A DNA stretch of 56,133 bases. It comes from Bacillota bacterium. Lineage in GTDB: Bacteria; Bacillota; UBA4882; UBA8346. The stretch covers positions 1 to 56,133 of the forward strand of contig JAEXFN010000042.1 of assembly GCA_023400055.1 (NCBI GenBank), read 5' to 3'. The position numbers and the translations under genes were made by a program. Shown one piece after another: positions 24,496 to 33,245 of this stretch; the first letter of the stretch is position 1; every line of letters starts with the position of its first letter. The notes under the pieces are model-generated. The model saw only the letters and a program-made list of their open reading frames with translations. It ran no database searches and was not told where the DNA came from.

Positions 24496-25947
24496 ATGAC
24501 CAAAGACTTTCTCACCGACAACCAGGGAATACCGGTCAGCGACGATCAGCATTCATTAACCGTGGGCGAGCGGGGCCCGATCTTGCTCCAGGATGCCGTT
24601 TTCCTGGAGAAACTGGCCCACTTGGACCACGAGCGCGTTCCCGAAAGACTGCTCCATGCCAAAGGTGCCGGAGCGTTCGGCTGCTTCCGGCCTTACCAGT
24701 CCATGGCCGAATTCACCAAGGCCGACTTCCTGCAGGATCCCGCAAAAACGACCCCGGTTTTGGTCCGCTTCTCACTGGCCGGCGGCTCGCAGGGCGGCGC
24801 GGACACCGTCCGGGACATCCGGGGCTTCGCAACCCGATTTTATACTGACGAAGGCAACTACGACCTCGTCGGCAACCACGTCCCCGTATTTCCGATCCGC
24901 GACCCGCTGCAGTTTCCCGATTTTGTGCACGCCATCAAACCCGATCCGGTCGCCAATGTCCGGGGCGGACCGGTAGCGAGCAGCCGTTTCTGGGATTACA
25001 TGTCGCTGCGGCCCGAATCGATGAACTTTCTCAGCTACTTGTTTGCGGATATCGGCACGGTCCAAAGCTACCGGACCATTCAGGGCTTCAGTGTCAATAC
25101 CTTCAAATGGGTCAACTTGCGCGGCGATGAGGTATACATCAAGTATCACTGGGAACCCTGCGCCGGCGTTCAATGCATCGACAGCCGGACCGCCACGCAA
25201 CTGGCGGGCAGCGATCCCGACGTCGCCAGCCGGGATCTCTTTGAGACCATCGCCGCCGGTCAACCGGTCGAGTACGAGCTGCGGGTGCAGATCATGAACG
25301 TGGCCGACGCGGCCAGTCAACCCTTCGATCCGCTGGATCCCACCAAGATCTGGCCCGAAGACCTGATTCCGCTGCTGCCGGTGGGCCTCATGACCCTCAA
25401 TAAAAATCCCGAGGACTTCTTCGTCGAAGTCGAGCAGGCCGCCTTCTCTCCCGCCTCTCTGGTCCCCGGGATCGAGCTTTCGAACGATCGCATCCTGCAA
25501 GGGCGGGTATTTCCCTACGGCGACACCCAACGCTACCGGATCGGCCCCAACTACGCCAACCTGCCCATCAACCGCCCGCGCCACCCAGTGCACAACAAAA
25601 TGCAGGCCGGACCGATGCAAACCCGTTGCAATGACGGCATCGCCAATTACCTCCCCAACACTCTGGGCGGCGGAATGCCCCTGCCCGCTCCGGAGCGCGG
25701 CTGCCCGGCCCCGCGGTTCGCTTCCGGCGAAATCGCCCGGACCGAACCCGAAGGCGACGACTACTACCAACCCGGCTGCCGTTACCGCAACATGACCGAG
25801 CTGGAAAAGCAACACTTCGTCGCGAACATCGTCGAAAATCTCAGCCAAGCCTACGAACCGATCCAGAGCCGCATGCTCGAACATTTCCTGCGCACCGACA
25901 GCGATCTCGGCCGCCAAATCGCCCAGGGGATTCATACAGCAACGTGA
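24496..25947 (+). CDS. katA: Haem catalase (clade 3)
   Basis: Disproportionates hydrogen peroxide to water and oxygen in the cytosol. Key residues are present: distal H54 in ERLLHAKGAGAFG, N127 in GNHVPVFPIRD, and the proximal haem ligand Y341 in the R337-x-F-x-Y-x-D-T motif. At 483 residues it is a small-subunit catalase. A purine-rich GGGGGGAATAAAG precedes the ATG. A hairpin about 60 bases after the stop probably ends the transcript. No PerR box was seen upstream here, unlike the perR-ahpC operon at 33 kb. Confidence 0.96.
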   Translation: MTKDFLTDNQGIPVSDDQHSLTVGERGPILLQDAVFLEKLAHLDHERVPERLLHAKGAGAFGCFRPYQSMAEFTKADFLQDPAKTTPVLVRFSLAGGSQGGADTVRDIRGFATRFYTDEGNYDLVGNHVPVFPIRDPLQFPDFVHAIKPDPVANVRGGPVASSRFWDYMSLRPESMNFLSYLFADIGTVQSYRTIQGFSVNTFKWVNLRGDEVYIKYHWEPCAGVQCIDSRTATQLAGSDPDVASRDLFETIAAGQPVEYELRVQIMNVADAASQPFDPLDPTKIWPEDLIPLLPVGLMTLNKNPEDFFVEVEQAAFSPASLVPGIELSNDRILQGRVFPYGDTQRYRIGPNYANLPINRPRHPVHNKMQAGPMQTRCNDGIANYLPNTLGGGMPLPAPERGCPAPRFASGEIARTEPEGDDYYQPGCRYRNMTELEKQHFVANIVENLSQAYEPIQSRMLEHFLRTDSDLGRQIAQGIHTAT

Positions 25948-26004
25948 CGGGACGTTTGGCTGCTTCTTGCATGCCTGAAAATGAAAGGATTACCCACCGG
26001 ACAT

Positions 26005-26042
26005 CGCCCGCCTTCACGCCGAGGGCGGGCGACGCTTCCTTT
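26005..26042 (+). terminator. Hairpin after the catalase gene
   Basis: Stem CGCCCGCC/GGCGGGCG (26005-26031) followed by CTTCCTTTTCC. The T-run is weak, so termination is probable but not certain. Confidence 0.45.
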
Positions 26043-26349
26043 TCCATGCCAAGACATGCTCCCTCAATTCCGATAATTTACTAAAATAATGAGCGGATTC
26101 TCGATCTTTCGGCTATCTATGTCGTAATAAGTTTTTATACCTTCAAGATCATTGCAACCTATTTCCTTGATTCATAAGTTGCAATAAATACCGCGGCTTT
26201 GTCCTTTTCCAGCCATGCCTTACGGATGGAAAAGCTGATTCCAAAAATTTATTTCAACTGTATAGAAGCAAACCCATTCCCAAGTGCGCTTTCTCTCTTT
26301 CACTAGGAATTTTCTTTAATTTAGCGCCGCTGATCAAAATGAAAAACAC

Positions 26350-26377
26350 TTGTTTATTTTGCAGACTGGGATATAAT
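26350..26377 (+). promoter_or_regulatory. Promoter of the FadR-like TetR gene
   Basis: TTGTTT (26350-26355), a 16-base spacer and a perfect TATAAT (26372-26377), directly upstream of the operator-like palindrome at 26384. Confidence 0.65.
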
Positions 26378-26383
26378 TAAATG

Positions 26384-26403
26384 TAGAACGAATTTTCATT
26401 CTA
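26384..26403. promoter_or_regulatory. FadR-type operator candidate
   Basis: Inverted repeat TAGAACGAA...TTCATTCTA, self-matching at 16 of 20 positions. It resembles the TGAATGA-N-TCATTCA type site of Bacillus FadR and sits at the expected transcription start, so the TetR protein probably represses itself. It overlaps the ATG at 26403, which argues for the later TTG start. Confidence 0.5.
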
Positions 26404-26423
26404 TGCTTGAAAGGACCTCCGTC

Positions 26424-27086
26424 TTGCCATATCGGACGCCTCAAAAAGTTCAGGAACGGAAAGACGCCAAAAGGCAACATATTCTGGATAGCGCGGCCAA
26501 AGTCTTTGCCATCCAAGGCTACCATCAAACCAAAGTAACCGATATTCTCGACGAAGCCGGGATTTCGACGGGATCTTTCTATTTTTATTTTAACAACAAA
26601 GAAGAATTGTTTGAAATTCTCTACGACGAAATGATCAAAACCTACTTAATGGTTTTGCAAGATGCCGTGGACACGATGAACGACAATGCGGAGAATATCG
26701 CAGTCAGCATTACCAAGGCGATTACCCTTTCATTGCGGACGTTCCAAAAAAGCAAGGAACTTGCCCGGATCATGCTGATCGGCTCGATCGGTTTAAATCA
26801 CCAGTTTGAAAAGAAACGAACCGCCGATCATCAAAAAATTTCGCTTGTTTTTGAAGAAATATTCGACATGCTGCTGCAAAAAGGGGCCATCCGCATTCCC
26901 GACGCCAAAGTGGCGGCGATCCTGTTCGCTGGATCGATTTATTCCATCATCATCCACTGGCTTCAAGTGGAACCGCCCAGCGATCTGGTCGAGTTCGCCT
27001 TGCCTTTGATCATTTACAACCTGCAGGCGCTGGGCATCCAGTGCGACGAAAGCCACCTGCAGACGATCCAAGCCGAAATCGGTTAA
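26424..27086 (+). CDS. TetR-family regulator, FadR-like
   Basis: Repressor with an N-terminal helix-turn-helix (HILDSAAKVFAIQGYHQTKV, then GISTGSFYFYFNNKEELF), most like the acyl-CoA-responsive FadR group of Bacillus in that part. The C-terminal domain is helical and would bind the effector. I place the start at TTG 26424 with AAAGGA seven bases upstream; the ATG at 26403 has no site and lies in the operator. It is followed 60 bases later by the PD-(D/E)XK-like gene. A fatty acyl-CoA effector is inference from the operator and domain similarity. Confidence 0.75.
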   Translation: MPYRTPQKVQERKDAKRQHILDSAAKVFAIQGYHQTKVTDILDEAGISTGSFYFYFNNKEELFEILYDEMIKTYLMVLQDAVDTMNDNAENIAVSITKAITLSLRTFQKSKELARIMLIGSIGLNHQFEKKRTADHQKISLVFEEIFDMLLQKGAIRIPDAKVAAILFAGSIYSIIIHWLQVEPPSDLVEFALPLIIYNLQALGIQCDESHLQTIQAEIG

Positions 27087-27146
27087 ACAGCGTGCAGCAA
27101 TCACCGGATGGATTCCGTGAAATCATGAATAAAGAAGGATACAACC

Positions 27147-27536
27147 ATGGCTAAAATGCAAAACGAACTGAATCTTTATAACAAACTGCTGGTCACGCAG
27201 GCGGTCAACTATCATAAGCTGGGATACGCCGATATCAGAATCAACAATGAAAACTACACGCACGGGCAACCGAACAAAGTTGGGGGTTACACTCCCGATT
27301 TATCGGCCGTGCTTGAGGATACTATCACTTTATGCGAAGTGGTGACCAAAGATTTAATGGATGACCCCAAAACGATTGAAAAATGGCGGACCTTTAATCG
27401 CAGCGGTTACGAGTTCCACATGGTCATCTCCAAAGCGATTTTAAGCACGGTCAAAGATATCGCCAAAAGCAACGGCATCATCGTCAATAAATTTTGGGTG
27501 GTGAATACCGCCAAGGCGCCCGCGGAAACCGATTAA
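27147..27536 (+). CDS. PD-(D/E)XK-fold-like small protein, active site altered
   Basis: A 129-residue protein with the layout of a restriction-endonuclease-like fold: TPDLSAVLEDTITLCEVVT (P50-D51 ... E64) is the strand-turn-strand that normally carries PD...ExK, followed by TIEKWRTFNRSGYEFHMVIS, a helix and strand pattern common in that fold. The ExK lysine is replaced (E64-V-V), though K68 lies nearby. It may be an inactive DNA-binding or regulatory relative. AAGGAT precedes the ATG. It shares an operon-like arrangement with the FadR-like TetR. I do not recognise the exact family. Confidence 0.55.
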   Translation: MAKMQNELNLYNKLLVTQAVNYHKLGYADIRINNENYTHGQPNKVGGYTPDLSAVLEDTITLCEVVTKDLMDDPKTIEKWRTFNRSGYEFHMVISKAILSTVKDIAKSNGIIVNKFWVVNTAKAPAETD

Positions 27537-27750
27537 ATCCGGCCGCGGCCAATTATCGGGCTCACTCTTCCGGCTGACAATCATCGAAAGAGAAGAATTA
27601 TTCTCATTTTCTCATTGAATATCATCAAGGGTTTCAAATATTGGAAGCCGCCGGGGTTTAAGCACAACTCAAACATAGCCCGGCCTATGCTTTTTCCGTA
27701 ACGCTATCCCCTGCTTTGCGGGCCGGGGTTCATCAACCTAAGGCAAAAAC

Positions 27751-27790
27751 AAAACCGCTTCCCGGGCAAACTAAGGAAGCGGTTTTTTTA
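27751..27790. terminator. Bidirectional rho-independent terminator
   Basis: 10-bp stem AACCGCTTCC/GGAAGCGGTT with T7 on the plus strand and T-rich sequence on the minus strand. It lies between the convergent PD-(D/E)XK-like and pseudokinase genes and would end both transcripts. Confidence 0.85.
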
Positions 27791-27865
27791 TAATGGAGGA
27801 ATGCAGTCGAGGCTGAAATACGCCCCGGCATTCTGTTCCCGACCCGCCGCAAAGGACACCGGGGG

Positions 27866-29209
27866 TTAATCCGGCAGTTGCTTCCGGCTTACGATCCGCC
27901 ATCCCCGTCCCCGCTGCTCCAAAATCAATCGTTCGACCGTATTGCGAAACTGCCAGCCGGCCAAAGTGAACTCTCGCCAGCGCAGCCGTACCTCCATCAC
28001 CGCCCGGGAGCCGTTGTGCGAGACCAGCCGCATTCCCCGCAGATCGGCGATGGGCTCGCTCAACACCGCATCGGCCAGCGCCACACGGCGCTGCCGCGCC
28101 TTGAGAAAATCCCCGCTCCAATGCTCCTCGTCCCGGGAAGGCGCCGCCGACAGCGTCTGGCGGCTCGCTTCGTAAAATTGCCGGGCGATTCCCTGCGGAT
28201 CGGGCAACGGCCGGGGCCGTCCCGCCAGCCAGATGAGCAGCATCCCCAAGGCCAACGCCCCGGCGAGTGCCGGGAGCAACTGACGGATCCGCTTGATACG
28301 GCATTGCCTGCGATAACTCTCGATCGCGGCCCGCTCCCGGCCGGCCGTCCCAATCAGCGGCAGCGCGGCGATGGCCTGGCGGTCCATGGCTTCGCTCCAG
28401 ATCCGCTCGACCTCGGCCGCCCCGGGTCGCCGGGCCGGATCCGGTTGCAGCAGCGCCAGCACCGCATCGGCCGGTTCGGCGGGGAGTCCCGCCCGGAAGA
28501 CGGCCGGCGGGAGCGCCTCGCCGCGCTGCAAGGCCGCAGTCGGCCAACCGCCCTTCAGTTCATAGGGGACGCGTCCCGTCCAGAACCAATAGATTAATAA
28601 GCCTAAATAATAAAGGTCGGCTCCTGGCGCGGGATCCGTCCCTCGGTATTCCTCGGGCGGCCGGCACCATTCCAATCCGGCCGGGAGATCGAGCTCGGGG
28701 CGGATCAGATACGGCTGGAACCAGGGATCGGGCATGAAAAGCCGCGTTCCGTCGTCGCGCAACCGCCGCCAGTCCGGCCGGCCCACCGGCAAATTGGCCC
28801 GGTGTAGCCGGGCATAGCTTTGGATCAGCGGATAAACGGCGGTCAACCAACGCTCCGGCCCAGGCGGCTGCTGCGCTGCAACAGCCAGGGGCACGCCCCG
28901 CCGCAATGGCCAGCCCAGCCAATAACCATCTTCCCGGCCCAACGGACCGGTGACCGGCAAAATTCCCGCTTCATCGCTGCCTTCCCAGCGGGCTACGGAC
29001 CGGAGACCGATCGCCTCGCGCAACCGGATGATTTCGTCACTGTACGGTTTCCCGGCCAACCGCTCCCAACGGTACAAGCTATCCCCGCCGGCCGTCTGGG
29101 CCTGGCCGCATTGAAAAGCGACGCCGTCCTCCAGCTGTGCGCCGAGGAACAACCATTCCTGCAAAACATGCACCTCTTCCATGGGGCAAAATGCCCGGAG
29201 CTGTAGCAC
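27866..29209 (-). CDS. Membrane-anchored protein-kinase-like protein, probably a pseudokinase
   Basis: A 447-residue protein with a kinase C-lobe pattern but degenerate catalysis. LHRAN (135-139) stands where HRDxxxxN is expected, DPW (161-163) replaces DFG, PPEEY (184-188) resembles the APE motif, D198-LYYLG matches subdomain IX, and QPDPARRPGAAEV (255-267) matches the kinase end. One membrane helix (about 311-329) follows, then an outer domain of about 115 residues ending in WRIVSRKQLPD. It starts with GTG; no good ribosome binding site is visible, so an ATG at 29182 is possible. It is 50 bases downstream of a MurE-type ligase, suggesting a cell-wall role. Confidence 0.65.
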   Translation of the reverse strand: MLQLRAFCPMEEVHVLQEWLFLGAQLEDGVAFQCGQAQTAGGDSLYRWERLAGKPYSDEIIRLREAIGLRSVARWEGSDEAGILPVTGPLGREDGYWLGWPLRRGVPLAVAAQQPPGPERWLTAVYPLIQSYARLHRANLPVGRPDWRRLRDDGTRLFMPDPWFQPYLIRPELDLPAGLEWCRPPEEYRGTDPAPGADLYYLGLLIYWFWTGRVPYELKGGWPTAALQRGEALPPAVFRAGLPAEPADAVLALLQPDPARRPGAAEVERIWSEAMDRQAIAALPLIGTAGRERAAIESYRRQCRIKRIRQLLPALAGALALGMLLIWLAGRPRPLPDPQGIARQFYEASRQTLSAAPSRDEEHWSGDFLKARQRRVALADAVLSEPIADLRGMRLVSHNGSRAVMEVRLRWREFTLAGWQFRNTVERLILEQRGRGWRIVSRKQLPD

Positions 29210-29259
29210 CGTGTCTTGGCCGATCGGCCGGACCGATGCCGCGGGGCGATCCGCTAGTA

Positions 29260-30744
29260 CTACTGTAAAGTCGGCTGAGGCTGCTGCTCCGCCAAAAGTT
29301 CTTGGATAGTCCGCAGATCGTTGAAGGGTTCGCGGGCGGATCCTCTAATCAGGTACTGCTCATGGCCCTTGCCGGCCACAATCACAAAATCGCCCGGCCG
29401 GGCCAGCTCCAGCGCCTTGCGAATCGCGCTACGCCGGTCCGGCTCGACGATGAGCGACCGCCGTTGGTCATCTCCCAGATCGTGCAGCACATCGTCGAAG
29501 ATCTGGCCGATATCCTCATCATACAGATTGTCCGAGGTCAAAATGGAGATCTCCGCGTTGGTCACGGCAATCTTGCCCATTATCGGCCGCTTGGTGCGGT
29601 CCTTCTCGCCCTCGCAGCCGAAGACGATGATCCGTCGCCCGTCGCTCTGCTCTCGCGCCATCTGCAGGATACTCTCCAGCGCCGCCGGATTGTGGGCAAA
29701 ATCCACCATCACCCGGAAAGGCTGGCCACAGTCCACCTCCTGATAGCGGCCGGGCACCCCCGGAAACTTAGGCACTGCCGCCTCGATCGTCGCGACCGGC
29801 ACGCCCTCCAGGGCGGCCACGGCGACGGCGGCCAAGATATTATAGAGATTGAAGCGGCCCGGCAGTGTCGTGGTAGTCCGGCATTCCCGGCCGAACAGAT
29901 CGATGGTCAGCGAACTGCGTAGGCCCTGCCGCTCGACCCCGGTCAGGCTGATCATCGCTTCCGGGCGGTTGCCGTAATAATAGACGGGGACCCGGCAGAC
30001 CCGCTGCAACGGCACGGCGCTCGGATCGTCCCAATTCAAAACGGCGTATTTGTCGGGTTTGCCGAAGGGGTACAGTTCCTGAAACAGGAGCTGCTTGGAC
30101 TCCAGGTAATTTTGGTAATCCTTGTGAAAGTCGAAATGATCGCGGGTAATATTCGTCAATACCGCGACGTCGAATTCGGTGCCGGCCACCCGCCGCAGAG
30201 CCAGTGCGTGCGAGGAGACTTCCATGGCCACCGCCTTCATTCCGGCGGCGACCATCGCCGCCAGGTTGCGCTGCAGATCGATGGCGTCCGGAGTGGTCCG
30301 TTCCGAAACCTCGATGATCCCGCCGTTCTCGATCCAGACCGTTCCGATCAACCCGGTGGGCGTTCCTCCGGTAGCCAGGAGATGCTTGATCAGATGGGTC
30401 ACGGTCGTCTTGCCGTTGGTGCCGGTGACCCCGATCATCCGCAGCTTCCGCGCGGGTTCGTCATAAAACCGCGCCGCCACCCTGCCTTCGACCTCCCGGA
30501 TTTGCTCGACCGGGATCAACGGAATAGCCGTCTCCCGCTCAGCCGGCCCGTCGCTGATCGCCGCCACTGCCCCGTTGCGGATGGCTTCATCCAAAAAGAA
30601 CAATCCATTGGTTTTATAGCCATGAACCGCGAAGAACAGATCCCCCGGTTTCACCTGCCGCGAATCATTGGTAAGCCCGGAGAACTCAATCTCCCGGTAG
30701 CCTTCGGGGACCGCCACCAACCGCTCCAGCTCTCCCAATCTCAT
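29260..30744 (-). CDS. murE: MurE-type UDP-MurNAc-peptide ligase
   Basis: ATP-dependent ligase that adds the third residue to UDP-MurNAc-dipeptide in peptidoglycan synthesis. The Mur P-loop GVTGTNGKTTV (K112), the TTPD and EVSSHAL motifs, the carbamylated-lysine motif YLESKQLLF (K217), and the DFAHNPAALE stretch (348-357) are intact. The specificity motif, DNPR for meso-diaminopimelate, reads DNLY (405-408), so the added amino acid cannot be predicted. It is outside any division/cell-wall cluster and may be a paralogue. Length 494 is normal. It is followed by the pseudokinase gene. Confidence 0.88.
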   Translation of the reverse strand: MRLGELERLVAVPEGYREIEFSGLTNDSRQVKPGDLFFAVHGYKTNGLFFLDEAIRNGAVAAISDGPAERETAIPLIPVEQIREVEGRVAARFYDEPARKLRMIGVTGTNGKTTVTHLIKHLLATGGTPTGLIGTVWIENGGIIEVSERTTPDAIDLQRNLAAMVAAGMKAVAMEVSSHALALRRVAGTEFDVAVLTNITRDHFDFHKDYQNYLESKQLLFQELYPFGKPDKYAVLNWDDPSAVPLQRVCRVPVYYYGNRPEAMISLTGVERQGLRSSLTIDLFGRECRTTTTLPGRFNLYNILAAVAVAALEGVPVATIEAAVPKFPGVPGRYQEVDCGQPFRVMVDFAHNPAALESILQMAREQSDGRRIIVFGCEGEKDRTKRPIMGKIAVTNAEISILTSDNLYDEDIGQIFDDVLHDLGDDQRRSLIVEPDRRSAIRKALELARPGDFVIVAGKGHEQYLIRGSAREPFNDLRTIQELLAEQQPQPTLQ

Positions 30745-31104
30745 TCCGGCACCCCACTTTTCCCCTCGCCAGCCTCCGATTCATCAATGAGAATATTTTT
30801 CTAAATCCGCCAATAATCTATTCACCCGATTTAGGTTGCCATTTGAGGCAATTTAAATATTCACAGCAGGCACGCCAATTAATATCAAAAGCCCAAAGTT
30901 GGCTCCACCGGATGGTCAGAACAACCGAATAATGGGGGGCAGGAATTGCCGCCTCAGCGACCTACAGTTATCAACTTGCCCTCGCAAATGTTCTTTAGCT
31001 TATTCCAAGCCAAATGGATAATACGCCCTGCAAATATACAAACTGTAATTCGAGGCCATCATTGAATAGCCGGGCATCTCCTCGTCCGAATCCACTTTTT
31101 TAAG
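30745..31104. other. Intergenic region between divergent murE and marR
   Basis: AT-rich, about 360 bases, with no open frame that has a start signal. The right end holds the marR promoter. The murE promoter was not identified. Confidence 0.4.
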
Positions 31105-31133
31105 TTGACGAAATAGCCGGAGCATGATAAGAT
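31105..31133 (+). promoter_or_regulatory. Sigma-A-like promoter of the marR-fabF pair
   Basis: TTGACG (31105-31110), a 17-base spacer and TAAGAT (31128-31133). Confidence 0.65.
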
Positions 31134-31137
31134 TTTA

Positions 31138-31164
31138 TTCGTATCCAAATAATTTGTATACGAA
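31138..31164. promoter_or_regulatory. Candidate MarR operator
   Basis: Inverted repeat TTCGTAT (31138-31144) and ATACGAA (31158-31164), placed over the expected transcription start, consistent with MarR autorepression. Confidence 0.5.
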
Positions 31165-31230
31165 CTATATTCCGGCATTGGTGTGGGAATTGCCCGCGCA
31201 ATCCCGGAACCAACGAGAGGAAGATTGCTC

Positions 31231-31653
31231 GTGGACGGGGTCAATCCCCCTTTATTCTGTCTACTCATCAAGAACTCTTGGCAGAAACTTTCGCGCTATT
31301 ACAATCAGCGACTGGCCAAATACGATTTGTCGGTCCCCAAAGCCTTGCTGCTTTTGGAGATTAATCCCGGCAGCGGCGAAAACCCCAATCGTCTGGCCAA
31401 AGAGCTCGATCTAGAGAAATCAAGCATGACCGGACTACTGGACCGGCTCGAAAAGAAGGGCCTGATCGTCCGGGAACGCGATCCCAAGGACCGGCGCGGC
31501 ATCTTGATCTTTTTGACCCCCGTAGGAATTAACGCCCGCGAAACCATCAAGTCTTTGGTGGAAGAACTGGATTCCAAGCTCCAGGAGGCGTTGACTCCGG
31601 ATGAGATCAAGACGTTCCGCAAGGTATTGGCGGTCATTGGCAGGCAAATTTAA
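31231..31653 (+). CDS. MarR-family regulator
   Basis: Winged-helix regulator of about 140 residues. The DNA-binding part reads NRLAKELDLEKSSMTGLLDR with the wing ERDPKDRRGILIFLT. I place the start at GTG 31231, because GAGAGGAAG lies 7-10 bases upstream; longer starts have no site. It ends 18 bases before fabF, an arrangement like FabT (a MarR protein) with the fab genes of streptococci and lactococci, so it may tune fatty-acid elongation. That function is inferred from position. Confidence 0.8.
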   Translation: MDGVNPPLFCLLIKNSWQKLSRYYNQRLAKYDLSVPKALLLLEINPGSGENPNRLAKELDLEKSSMTGLLDRLEKKGLIVRERDPKDRRGILIFLTPVGINARETIKSLVEELDSKLQEALTPDEIKTFRKVLAVIGRQI

Positions 31654-31671
31654 CGAAGCAGGTGATAGATT

Positions 31672-32913
31672 GTGGAAAGAAGAGTTGTGATTACCGGTAT
31701 CGGAATCGTATCGCCATTGGGTTTGACGACCGCCGCCAACTGGGAGGCCGCTCTGGCCGGACGTTCCGGCATCGGACCGATCACCCGGTTTGATACCAGC
31801 GGTTTCAGCACCCGTTTCGCCGGTGAAGTCAAGGATTTCAATCCGGCCGATTTCATCGAGAAAAAAGAGATCAAAAAGATGGACCGTTTCATCCAATACG
31901 CCATCGCTGCCTCCACCGAGGCCTTGGCCGACTCGGGCCTGACCATCGACGCCGCCAATGCTGACCGGGTCGGCGTAATCGTCGGCTCCGGCATGGGCGG
32001 CCTTGAGACGTTGGGCAACAACGAGCAAATTTGTAGCGAGAAAGGGCCGGACCGGGTCTCGCCGTTCTTCATTCCCGGTTGCGTGATTAATCTCGCGCCC
32101 GGCCAGATCTCGATCCGCACCGGCGCCCGGGGGCCCAATTTCTCACCGGTCTCGGCCTGCGCCACGGGTAGCCATGCCATTGGCGAAGCTTTTCATATCA
32201 TCAAGCGCGGCGAGGCCGACGCGATCATCAGTGGCGGCGCCGAGGCGACCATCACCCCGGTGGCGGTGGCCGGTTTCAGCAATATGAAAGCCCTCTCCAG
32301 CCGGAACGACGCGCCGGAGAAGGCCAGCCGGCCCTTTGACGCCGAGCGGGACGGCTTCGTGATGGGCGAAGGCGCGGGCATTTTGATTCTGGAGGAACTG
32401 GAACACGCCCGGAAGCGAGGCGCCAAGATTTACGCCGAAATAATCGGTTTCGGCATGAATAGTGACGCCTATCATATTACGTCGCCGCTCCCCGACGGTT
32501 CGGGCGCGGCCCGCTGCATGGAACTGGCGGTGGCCTCGGCCGGCATCGCCAAGGAAGAGGTCAGTTATATCAACGCTCACGGTACCTCGACGCCAATTAA
32601 TGACGCCATGGAGACCCAGGCCATTAAATTGGCTTTCGGCGACCATGCCAAAAAGTTATTAGTCAGCTCAACCAAATCGATGACCGGTCATCTGCTGGGA
32701 GCGGCCGGCGGCGTGGAAACCGCTTTTTCCGCCTTGGCCTTGCTCCATCAGGTTGCGCCGCCTACGATCAACCTGGAGCATCCCGACCCCGACTGCGATC
32801 TGGATTATGTGGCGGGGCAGGCGCGCCACGCCAAACTGGAGGTCGCCATCAGTAACTCTTTCGGCTTCGGTTCCACCAACGCCTGCGTGACATTACGGCG
32901 CTTCGCGCAGTAA
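31672..32913 (+). CDS. fabF: Beta-ketoacyl-ACP synthase II
   Basis: Condenses malonyl-ACP with acyl-ACP in fatty-acid elongation. The Cys-His-His triad is complete: C163 in SACATGS, H303 in NAHGTSTPIND and H340 in KSMTGHLLGAAGG. Length 413 is standard. It begins with GTG, 18 bases after the MarR gene, so the two form one transcript. Other fab genes are not in the window, so this is a dispersed copy. A clear terminator follows at 32960. Confidence 0.97.
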   Translation: MERRVVITGIGIVSPLGLTTAANWEAALAGRSGIGPITRFDTSGFSTRFAGEVKDFNPADFIEKKEIKKMDRFIQYAIAASTEALADSGLTIDAANADRVGVIVGSGMGGLETLGNNEQICSEKGPDRVSPFFIPGCVINLAPGQISIRTGARGPNFSPVSACATGSHAIGEAFHIIKRGEADAIISGGAEATITPVAVAGFSNMKALSSRNDAPEKASRPFDAERDGFVMGEGAGILILEELEHARKRGAKIYAEIIGFGMNSDAYHITSPLPDGSGAARCMELAVASAGIAKEEVSYINAHGTSTPINDAMETQAIKLAFGDHAKKLLVSSTKSMTGHLLGAAGGVETAFSALALLHQVAPPTINLEHPDPDCDLDYVAGQARHAKLEVAISNSFGFGSTNACVTLRRFAQ

Positions 32914-32959
32914 GAAATCCAGGCGGAAGGACCGCTATAAAAGAATAACTTCTTTGGGT

Positions 32960-32993
32960 AATGGCATGACGATTGAAGTCATGCCATTTTTTT
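32960..32993 (+). terminator. Terminator after fabF
   Basis: 11-bp stem AATGGCATGAC/GTCATGCCATT with a seven-base loop and a T-run. Confidence 0.92.
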
Positions 32994-33137
32994 GCCCTGA
33001 ACACAAACTCCATCATCATGGCAACTATCTTGCATAACCTTTCAAATGACCTTATAGCCTTTCTTTCCATGCTCCTCGCTTGATTATTGCCAACCTGCGT
33101 ACGTAAAAATTTTTTAGTAAAATATAAAATAGACATA

Positions 33138-33166
33138 TTGACAAAATGAATCAGGTGTAATAAATT
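33138..33166 (+). promoter_or_regulatory. Promoter of the perR-ahpC operon
   Basis: TTGACA (33138-33143), a 17-base spacer and TAAATT (33161-33166). A Fur/PerR-type box lies immediately downstream, over the expected start point. Confidence 0.8.
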
Positions 33167-33175
33167 AAGAATAAC

Positions 33176-33200
33176 AATAATAGTAATGATTACTATTATT
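33176..33200. promoter_or_regulatory. PerR/Fur box
   Basis: Perfect 25-bp palindrome, AATAATAGTAA-TGA-TTACTATTATT, whose centre TAATGATTA fits the 7-1-7 Fur/PerR pattern. Its place over the transcription start suggests autorepression of the perR-ahpC-ahpF-like operon. Confidence 0.85.
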
Positions 33201-33245
33201 AATTTAATTCTTTAAACTTACCACGAAATAAAGTAGGGAAAATCG

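Noticed and set aside
24772..25935. Long minus-strand frame opposite the catalase
   Set aside because: Antisense shadow in GC-rich coding sequence; catalase motifs are complete on the plus strand.
27771..28547. Minus-strand frame overlapping the pseudokinase
   Set aside because: Different frame of the same stretch, composed of glycine/arginine/alanine; it also crosses the terminator.
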